DNA of 64,000 bases, taken from NCBI RefSeq assembly GCF_013371465.1, contig NZ_JABWDU010000005.1:124001-188000 (forward strand), in the 5' to 3' direction. Shown one piece after another: positions 57,882 through 64,000 of this stretch. The notes below the pieces were generated by a model. The model saw only the letters and a program-made list of their open reading frames with translations. It did not search any database and had not been told where the DNA came from. This DNA comes from Ensifer oleiphilus (GTDB taxonomy: Bacteria; Pseudomonadota; Alphaproteobacteria; Rhizobiales; Rhizobiaceae). Made by a program: the position numbers and the translations under genes. Within the stretch, counting starts at the first letter, position 1. Each line of letters begins with the position of its first letter.

Positions 57882-60827
57882 ATGGCAGACAAACAATTCG
57901 CACGAAGCGGGCCGGCTGAATTCGATGTATTGGCAGACGATGATCCGTTGGCCGAACTCGCCCGGATCGTCGGCTACGATGCCCGGCCGGCTGTCCAGCA
58001 GTTGCAGGAGTTGCAACGCCACCAGGAGGCCGTCCGGCAGGATCCGGCGTTCGACCTCGAGGAAGAGCTTCTTCGAGAGTTCGATACCTATGACGCGCCG
58101 CGCGCGGCGAGTGTTCAGCCGGACAATGGTCCGGTTGAACATGTCGCTTCGGTAGCGCAAGAGGTTCAGCAGACTGAGCCGGCGCTTGAATTTGAGCTGT
58201 CCGAGCTTGCAGTGCCCGAATCGGCCCGGGTTGAAGAGGTGCTGGCGCTCGAGCCGGCGTATCAGCCAGCCGAGTTCGTGGAGCCATGGGCAGAGGCCAT
58301 CGTTCCTTCTGGCCAGATCGACCACGCTCCTGCCGAAGTTGTAGCGTTTCCCGAAACACCTTCCGCTCCGATCGCCGATCCGGTCGCCTACGACTTCGTG
58401 TCCGAGGAGGCCGAGCCGGCCTTCGATCTGGAACATGAGCTCGAGCTCTCGCTTGGCGACGTCGATCTTTCTCCTGCGGCTGAGTTTGCGCCGGTTGAGC
58501 AGCATGTAGCGGCACCTGAGGAATGGCATGCCCCGGTCGAGGCCATTTCGTTCGACGTTTCCGATTTCAACCGTGAGACGGCGACTGAACAGGCTTCTTT
58601 GGCTGTCGAGCCAACCTTCGAAGTGGCTCCGGCTGCCGAGGGAGGCAATGCCTATGCGCTGGACAATGCGTATGCGTACGAACCGGTCGTGATCGAACCG
58701 GCCGCTCCAGTCGCGGCAGAGCCGACAACCGACAATGCTGTCGACGAGCTTCTTGCCGATATCGAGCGGTTCCCGGTGCCCGCCGCAACGGGATTGGTTG
58801 CCGCCGCGGTTCACACCCATCCCGCCGTTCATGCGCGGGCCGAACCGGTCGCAACCGGAGCTGCTCTCGTCAAGAAGAGCCCGTATCCCTTCACGCCGAC
58901 TTTCAGCCGCGCCACCCCAGTCGCCTCGGCTTCCGGCGTCGGCCAGCAGCGCGCCTTTGCCGGCCCGATCGTCTCTTCGATCCCAGCTGCAGCTGCAGCC
59001 GCTGTTCCAGTGGCCGCACCGGTTGTCCCTGAGGCCGTCGTTGAGCCTGCTCGCCCGATTGTCGAGCCTGAGAACGAGCCGAGCTTCGACATCGAGAACT
59101 TCGAAATGGAGCTCTCGGATGTGGCGCTGGAAATGGAGCTTCCGGAATTCGATGCTTCTGAAGACGTGGCGACTGCCTTTCAGCAGCCTGTTTTCGCAGC
59201 CGTCGAGCCTGCTCCTCTGCAACGTGAAGAGCCCTTCGTCGCGCCGCCAATCGCAGCAGCGCCCATCGAAATCGAAGAGGCGCCTGTTGAAAGCGCCTTG
59301 CCTTTCGATCCCTCGATGATCGCTGAAGCTGATACCGGTGTCGCTCCGATCGCCGACATGGAGGTACCACAGCTGCCGGTCATCGAGACGGAAAAGCCGG
59401 TCGCCTATCCCGCCGACTATGATCTCGATATCGACGCGGAAATGGCGCAGCTCTTCGGCACGCCGGCACCATCCGCCAGGGAGACACAGGCTCGCCCCGT
59501 CGACGTTCGTGAACCTGCGCGCACTGCGCCCGCCGCCAAGCCGGCTGCATCGTTCGGCGCTGCCCCGATGGATGATTTCGACGAGTTCGAGAAGGCGATG
59601 GAAGAAGACTTCCGTCGCTCGATGGCCGAACGCCAGACCACGCCGCGCGAATCCGAGCGCGTGCAGCCGATGTCCGGCCAGGCCGAAGAGGGTGTTTATA
59701 AAGAGTACGGCTCCGGCCGCCGCTCGCAGCGCGCGATGCTGCTGGCCGCAAGCGTTGCCGGTGTCATCATTCTGGGCGGCGCGGGCGTTTATGCGTGGAT
59801 GGGTGGCAGCGATGCCGCTTCGTCCGGCGAAGGCCCCAAGATCATTCTTGCCGACAAATCGCCGGTAAAGGTGGTGCCCGAGGAAAAGGGCGGGAAGACC
59901 GTGCCGAACCAGGACAAGGCCGTCTATGACCGCGTTGCCGGCGCACAGGGCACAGGCCCTCGCCAGGAGGCGCTCGTCTCTTCCACCGAGGAGCCGATGG
60001 ATGTCGTCCAGCGGACGCTGACGCCGGAAAACCTGCCGAATGATAGCAGCGATGAAGCGGATGCTCTCGGCGTGACGTCGCCGAATGCGGACGAAGAGTC
60101 TGCCCGCCTACTGCCTGACGACGGTACGGCTGCGCCGGCCGATCAGGAAGAGGACAAGGCTCCCGCTGTCGCGCCGCGAAAAGTACGCACGATGATCGTT
60201 AAGCCAGATGGCACGCTCGTCGCCCGCGAGGAGCCGGTTGCCGAACCTGCGGCGGAAGTCGCCGGCAATGCTCAGCCGGTTCCGGCAACGGCTTCCGGTC
60301 AGGTTGCTGCGTCGGGCGCCGAGGGCCAGGCAACTGCCGCGGGCGCCGGCTCCGAACTTCGTGCAGCCGGCCAGGCACCGGCCGGCGCCGACCAGGTCGC
60401 ACTTGCTGCCGCAAGCAACGCTACTGTCAACTCCGGCGACCAGGCACCCTTGCCGCAGACCCGCCCGGCCGAACAGGCGGCCAACGTGGCTGCAGCCGCA
60501 ACGGCTGCGCGCCCGGCGGAAACGCAAGCCGCCGCCAGCGCCGCAGTGGAGACACAGCAGGTTTCCACCGCATCCGTTCCGGCTGGCACCTACTTCATCC
60601 AGGTGGCGTCGCTGCCTTCCGAGGCTGAAGCGCAGAAGTCCTACAATAGCCTTTCCAACAAGTTCGGAAGCGTTATCGGCGGTCGGGGCGTGGATATCCG
60701 CAAGGCGGAGATCGCGGGCAAGGGCACCTACTACCGTGTCCGCATCCCGGCCGGCTCGCGCGAAGAGGCCAATGCCCTTTGCTCGCGCTATAAGGGGGCA
60801 GGTGGCAGCTGCCTCGTTACCAAGTAG
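57882..60827 (+). CDS. Large SPOR-domain inner membrane protein
   Basis: This 981-residue protein starts at MADKQFARS. The first 615 residues are cytoplasmic, very acidic and rich in Pro/Ala/Val/Glu (FDLEEELLREFD, FDLEHELELSLGDVDLS, FDIENFEMELSDVAL, FDEFEKAMEEDF): short repeated acidic helices in a disordered background. One transmembrane helix follows (MLLAASVAGVIILGGAGVYAWMG, about 619-641). A periplasmic Ala/Pro/Glu linker leads to a SPOR domain at 902-981 (GTYFIQVASLPSEAEAQKSYNSL). SPOR domains bind denuded glycan at the septum, so a division or envelope role is likely. It lies between argS and nagZ. An alternative GTG start is at 57873. Confidence 0.9.
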   Translation: MADKQFARSGPAEFDVLADDDPLAELARIVGYDARPAVQQLQELQRHQEAVRQDPAFDLEEELLREFDTYDAPRAASVQPDNGPVEHVASVAQEVQQTEPALEFELSELAVPESARVEEVLALEPAYQPAEFVEPWAEAIVPSGQIDHAPAEVVAFPETPSAPIADPVAYDFVSEEAEPAFDLEHELELSLGDVDLSPAAEFAPVEQHVAAPEEWHAPVEAISFDVSDFNRETATEQASLAVEPTFEVAPAAEGGNAYALDNAYAYEPVVIEPAAPVAAEPTTDNAVDELLADIERFPVPAATGLVAAAVHTHPAVHARAEPVATGAALVKKSPYPFTPTFSRATPVASASGVGQQRAFAGPIVSSIPAAAAAAVPVAAPVVPEAVVEPARPIVEPENEPSFDIENFEMELSDVALEMELPEFDASEDVATAFQQPVFAAVEPAPLQREEPFVAPPIAAAPIEIEEAPVESALPFDPSMIAEADTGVAPIADMEVPQLPVIETEKPVAYPADYDLDIDAEMAQLFGTPAPSARETQARPVDVREPARTAPAAKPAASFGAAPMDDFDEFEKAMEEDFRRSMAERQTTPRESERVQPMSGQAEEGVYKEYGSGRRSQRAMLLAASVAGVIILGGAGVYAWMGGSDAASSGEGPKIILADKSPVKVVPEEKGGKTVPNQDKAVYDRVAGAQGTGPRQEALVSSTEEPMDVVQRTLTPENLPNDSSDEADALGVTSPNADEESARLLPDDGTAAPADQEEDKAPAVAPRKVRTMIVKPDGTLVAREEPVAEPAAEVAGNAQPVPATASGQVAASGAEGQATAAGAGSELRAAGQAPAGADQVALAAASNATVNSGDQAPLPQTRPAEQAANVAAAATAARPAETQAAASAAVETQQVSTASVPAGTYFIQVASLPSEAEAQKSYNSLSNKFGSVIGGRGVDIRKAEIAGKGTYYRVRIPAGSREEANALCSRYKGAGGSCLVTK

Positions 60828-60848
60828 TCAGCGCGGGACCAGTGCTAC

Positions 60849-60887
60849 AGGAAGGGCGCGGCAGAGATGCCGCGCCCTTCCTGTTTC
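60849..60887 (+). terminator. Rho-independent terminator after the SPOR-domain gene
   Basis: A perfect 14-bp stem AGGAAGGGCGCGGC (60849-60862) / GCCGCGCCCTTCCT (60869-60882) with a 6-base loop, then GTTTC; the short T-tail makes complete termination uncertain. Confidence 0.75.
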
Positions 60888-60967
60888 AGCGTCAGTAGTC
60901 TGTGCATGACGCACACCGATGATTATTCTCGCTTCGCGGCTGGCAAGTGGCGGACTATGCTTTTCAG

Positions 60968-61984
60968 ATGAGCGAATCAAAAGCATTTATCTCCGGCTGC
61001 AAGGGTCTTTCGCTTTCGGGCGAAGAGCGCAGCTTCTTTGGTGGCGAGCGTCCCTGGGGCTTTATCCTCTTTGGTCGCAACATCGGTGAAGAACAGCAGA
61101 TTTCCGATCTGGTCGCGGCCCTGCGCGATAGCATCGGCAATCCGGATGCACCCGTGCTGATCGACCAGGAAGGCGGGCGCGTTCAGCGCATCCGGCCGCC
61201 GCTTGTCCAGCAGTACCCAAACGGTGCCGCGATCGGCGAAATCTACCGCCGCGATAGGATCGGCGGCCTGCGGGCTGCCTGGCTGATGGGGCGGCTGCAC
61301 GCCTTTGATCTGATGCGCTTCGGCATCACCGTCGATTGCCTGCCGGTCCTCGACGTTCCGGTTCCCGGCAGTCACGATGTCATCGGCAATCGCGCCTATG
61401 GACACGACCCGCAGAGCGTGACGGCAATCGGCCGGGCGATGGCGGAGGGTCTGAAGTCCGGCGGCATGCTGCCGGTGATGAAGCATATGCCTGGCCACGG
61501 TCGCACCTTCGTCGATTCCCATCACAGCCTGCCTGTGGTCAGCGAGACATTCGAGGAACTCGCCAAGAGCGATTTCCTGCCTTTCATTGCCATGAAGGAC
61601 GAGGTCATGGCGATGTCGGCGCACATGGTCTTTACGGCGATCGATCCGGACAATCCGGCAACGACGTCCGCCAAGGTGGTGCGTGAAATTATCCGCGGTC
61701 ACATCGGTTTCGACGGGTTGTTGATGTCGGACGACGTTTCGATGAACGCGCTTGCCGGCGACATGTCGACCCGCGCGCGCAACATCATCGACGCCGGGCT
61801 TGATCTTGTCTTGCATTGTCATGGCATAATGGACGAGATGAAGGCTGTAGCGGATGTCGTCCCGGTTCTGGCCGGCGAGACATTGCGCAGGGCAAGGGCC
61901 GCAGAGGCCGCCTTCCGGAAGGCCGACGATGCAAACGAACAGGAACTGCGAGCCGAGTTCAACGGTCTGTTCGCTACTGTTTGA
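60968..61984 (+). CDS. nagZ: Beta-N-acetylhexosaminidase (family 3)
   Basis: This 338-residue cytoplasmic glycosidase releases GlcNAc from anhydromuropeptides in cell-wall recycling. Motifs: WGFILFGRNIGEEQQ, LIDQEGGRVQRIRPP, the His-containing catalytic loop KHMPGHGRTFVDSHHSLPVV, and LLMSDDVSMNAL with the nucleophile Asp. Start is uncertain: MSESKAF (ATG 60968) fits the family, while GTG 60947 would add 7 residues; neither has a strong ribosome site. A palindrome TGTGC-ATGAC-GCACA lies at 60901-60915 just upstream. scpA follows by 36 bases. Confidence 0.93.
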   Translation: MSESKAFISGCKGLSLSGEERSFFGGERPWGFILFGRNIGEEQQISDLVAALRDSIGNPDAPVLIDQEGGRVQRIRPPLVQQYPNGAAIGEIYRRDRIGGLRAAWLMGRLHAFDLMRFGITVDCLPVLDVPVPGSHDVIGNRAYGHDPQSVTAIGRAMAEGLKSGGMLPVMKHMPGHGRTFVDSHHSLPVVSETFEELAKSDFLPFIAMKDEVMAMSAHMVFTAIDPDNPATTSAKVVREIIRGHIGFDGLLMSDDVSMNALAGDMSTRARNIIDAGLDLVLHCHGIMDEMKAVADVVPVLAGETLRRARAAEAAFRKADDANEQELRAEFNGLFATV

Positions 61985-62020
61985 GGACGGGTACGGCCGG
62001 CGGGAAAGGATCGGGCTGTC

Positions 62021-62887
62021 GTGAGTAGTGCGGGCGAGAAACAGGGAAGATCCGGGCCGAAAGCGCCGATGGATCCCCTGTGGCAGGATGAGACCGCGGA
62101 GCGGGGGCTGCACGAAGAGGCGCTTGTCATCGACATCGCCGGCTTTGAAGGCCCGCTCGATCTGCTTCTCCATCTTGCCCGCAGCCAGCGCGTTGACCTT
62201 GCCCGTATCTCGGTGCTGGCGCTGGCCGAGCAATACATCGCCTTCGTCGAGCGTGCGCGCAGCATCCGCATCGAACTGGCTGCCGACTATCTCGTCATGG
62301 CGGCCTGGCTTGCCTATCTCAAATCGCGGCTGCTGATCCCGCAGCAGGCGAAGGACGACGGCCCGTCGGGCGAGGAGATGGCCTCGGCGCTGGCGTTCCG
62401 GCTGAAACGCCTCGAAGCGATGCGCGAGGCCGCGACCCGGCTGATCAATCGAAATCGTCTTGGTCGCGATGTCTTCGTCCGGGGCGCGCCGGAACATATC
62501 GTCACCGAGCGGAAGTCGGACTACGACGCTTCGCTTTATGATCTGCTGACGGCTTATGCGGGCTTGCGGCAACGCACGGCGATTACGCAGGTAACGATCG
62601 AAAAACGCCATGTCTGGTCGCTTGCCGATGCACGATTGATCTTGGCACGCATGATCGGTCACCTCGATGACTGGACCGCACTCGATCACTTTCTTCTGCG
62701 ATACATGACGACGCCGAAAGAGCGAGCGACCGCGATCGCCAGCTCGTTTGCGGCCTCGCTCGAGATGGTGCGCGAGGGACGCCTGGAAATCCGCCAGGAG
62801 GAAGCGTTCGCACCGATCTATCTGCGGCGCGGGCCCAACCCGATCGATGCCGCAACGCTCGCCGATATGGAGGCAGCCCGTGGCTGA
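62021..62887 (+). CDS. scpA: Segregation and condensation protein A
   Basis: This 288-residue kleisin subunit of the SMC-ScpAB complex condenses and separates chromosomes. The start is GTG. The N-terminal kleisin part has VIDIAGFEGPLDLLLHLARSQRVDLARISVLALAEQYIAFV, then ADYLVMAAWLAYLKSRLLIP. The C-terminal winged-helix part includes ILARMIGHLDDWTALDHFLLRY. It overlaps scpB by 8 bases, ensuring matched production. Confidence 0.95.
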   Translation: MSSAGEKQGRSGPKAPMDPLWQDETAERGLHEEALVIDIAGFEGPLDLLLHLARSQRVDLARISVLALAEQYIAFVERARSIRIELAADYLVMAAWLAYLKSRLLIPQQAKDDGPSGEEMASALAFRLKRLEAMREAATRLINRNRLGRDVFVRGAPEHIVTERKSDYDASLYDLLTAYAGLRQRTAITQVTIEKRHVWSLADARLILARMIGHLDDWTALDHFLLRYMTTPKERATAIASSFAASLEMVREGRLEIRQEEAFAPIYLRRGPNPIDAATLADMEAARG

Positions 62888-63608
62888 GCCGCAGAAATAT
62901 TTGCCCCGCCTGGACGAAGAAGAGGGTGAGAACGAGGGCACACTGCTTGATCCGCGCATGGAGCAGGAAGCCGAACGAGTTGCCGAAGCGCTGGTGTTTG
63001 CCTCTGCTCAGCCGGTGTCGGAGACATACATCGCCAGCCGCCTGCCGGGCGGCACCAATGTCCCGCGCATCATGGCGCGGCTGAAGTCGTTTTACGCCAG
63101 CCGCGGCGTCAATCTGGTGCAGGTGGCCGATCACTGGGCGTTTCGGACGGCCGCCGATCTGTCCTTCGTCGTGCAGACAGACGAGCAGGAGGGGCGCAAG
63201 CTGTCGCGTGCCGCGCTCGAAGTCCTGGCGATTATCGCCTACCATCAGCCGGTTACCCGTGCGGAGATCGAAGACATTCGTGGTGTGCAGACGTCCAAGG
63301 GCACGCTCGATGTGTTGATGGAGGCGGGGTGGGTCCGCTTCCGTGGCCGCCGGCGAACGCCTGGGCGTCCGGTTACCTTCGGAACGACGCGCGATTTTCT
63401 CGACCACTTCGGCCTGGAGGAACTGCGCGATCTGCCCGGCATCGAGGAGTTGAAGGGTGCGGGGCTTCTATCCGGCCGCGTCCCATCCAACCTGCATATT
63501 CCCGTGCCGATGGGCGATGATGACCTGGCGGAAAACGAGGATCCGATCACCCAGCTCGATCTGGAAGAACTGGGGCTCTTGACTCCGAAGGGCGAAGAGG
63601 CCGATTAA
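62880..63608 (+). CDS. scpB: Segregation and condensation protein B
   Basis: This 242-residue partner of ScpA in the SMC complex starts at GTG 62880, inside the end of scpA, with GGAGG at 62869-62873 six bases upstream. The two winged-helix domains are visible: EAERVAEALVFASAQPVSETYIASRL, then LSRAALEVLAIIAYHQPVTRAEIEDIRGVQTSKGTLDVLMEAGWVRFRGRRRTPGRPVTFGTTRDFLDHFGL. The acidic C-terminal tail is short. In S. meliloti-type genomes I expect tatABC after scpB, but here an ABC ATPase follows. Confidence 0.95.
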   Translation: MAEPQKYLPRLDEEEGENEGTLLDPRMEQEAERVAEALVFASAQPVSETYIASRLPGGTNVPRIMARLKSFYASRGVNLVQVADHWAFRTAADLSFVVQTDEQEGRKLSRAALEVLAIIAYHQPVTRAEIEDIRGVQTSKGTLDVLMEAGWVRFRGRRRTPGRPVTFGTTRDFLDHFGLEELRDLPGIEELKGAGLLSGRVPSNLHIPVPMGDDDLAENEDPITQLDLEELGLLTPKGEEAD

Positions 63609-63695
63609 AAACCTGATTGGAGATATCGGCTTTCTCCATCGAGCCTGCACCCGGCATGGTCGCTGCGGTGCCACCGGTGTCAAGGAATACGCAGC

Positions 63696-64000
63696 ATGGT
63701 TTCAGATACGCAGCACGTGCCCGTCATGGCAACGCGACGGACGGCGGGCGTATCTTTCGCGGCGAGCCTGACATTCGAGGATATCCACCACAGCTATCAT
63801 TCCAAGGAAACGATCAAGGGCGTCAGCTTGGCGGCAAAGGCCGGCGAGGTCCTATGCCTGCTCGGTCCCTCCGGTTCCGGCAAGACGACGCTGTTGCGGA
63901 TTGCTGCCGGGATCGAGATGCAAAGCGCCGGACGTCTCCTGCTCAACGGGCAGGAGATTTCCGGCCCATCAGTTTTCCTGCCACCGGAAAAGCGTGGTGT
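63696..64000 (+). CDS. ABC transporter ATP-binding protein (N-terminal part, runs off window)
   Basis: ATG 63696 follows AAGGA (63682-63686) by 9 bases; 101 codons are visible. The ATPase domain starts LTFEDIHHSYHSKETIKGVSLAAKAGEVLCLLGPSGSGKTTLLRIAAGIE, with Walker [10 protein letters not shown]. The wording LLLNGQEISGPSVFLPPEKRGV, with PPEKRGVG-like Q-loop context, is typical of the iron(III)/spermidine/maltose (FbpC/PotA) class. The substrate cannot be told. It begins 87 bases after scpB and may start its own unit. An in-frame ATG at 63726 is an alternative start. Confidence 0.88.
   Translation, partial: MVSDTQHVPVMATRRTAGVSFAASLTFEDIHHSYHSKETIKGVSLAAKAGEVLCLLGPSGSGKTTLLRIAAGIEMQSAGRLLLNGQEISGPSVFLPPEKRG

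Overview
The window is chromosomal DNA from an alphaproteobacterium of the Rhizobiaceae, most likely Sinorhizobium/Ensifer or a close relative. Supporting this are an ExoR protein that from memory is nearly the same as the 268-residue S. meliloti ExoR, the aapJQMP amino-acid transporter, a PhaP-type phasin, a PopZ-type protein, an EipB-type envelope protein, an intergenic repeat I recognise from rhizobial genomes, and high GC with strong G/C bias at third codon positions. I see no integrase, transposase, CRISPR array, rRNA or tRNA. Almost everything is conserved housekeeping or envelope sequence; the exception is the left edge.

Layout. 1-4111: a tight plus-strand operon with the tail of an unknown gene, an exported OmpA-domain protein and two exported caspase-fold (C14) proteins; this is the most unusual locus. 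4187-8451 (minus): aapJQMP, general amino-acid uptake. 8793-12479: metC, an FAD monooxygenase, a zinc-finger protein and an alpha/beta hydrolase. 12580-14299: cysE, a DUF3126 protein and a phasin behind a clear paired palindromic operator. 14540-17422: clpS-clpA. 17504-21593: azlCD exporter, HIT protein, FemAB-like acyltransferase, glycerophosphodiesterase, RidA. 21738-22565: EipB-type protein.

22746-36037 is the classic cluster rpsB-tsf-pyrH-frr-uppS-cdsA-rseP-bamA-lpxD-fabZ-lpxA-lpxI-lpxB. It links translation, UMP supply, undecaprenyl and phospholipid precursors, envelope-stress proteolysis, outer-membrane protein assembly and lipid A synthesis. It ends at a bidirectional terminator shared with convergent gltA. 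37790-42923: comEC, exbB-exbD, pcm. 43211-48558: tolC, popZ-like gene, valS. 49013-51553: a FadL-type porin and exoR, the periplasmic repressor of the ExoS/ChvI system. 51704-54531: xthA, a cardiolipin synthase and erpA.

54745-63608: dgt, argS, a large SPOR-domain membrane protein, nagZ, scpA, scpB (nucleotide control, tRNA charging, septum and peptidoglycan functions, chromosome condensation). The window ends inside an ABC-transporter ATPase gene. Most transcription units end in obvious rho-independent hairpins, and several intergenic regions carry perfect short palindromes that look like operators. All family names come from reading motifs by eye and from memory; no search was run.
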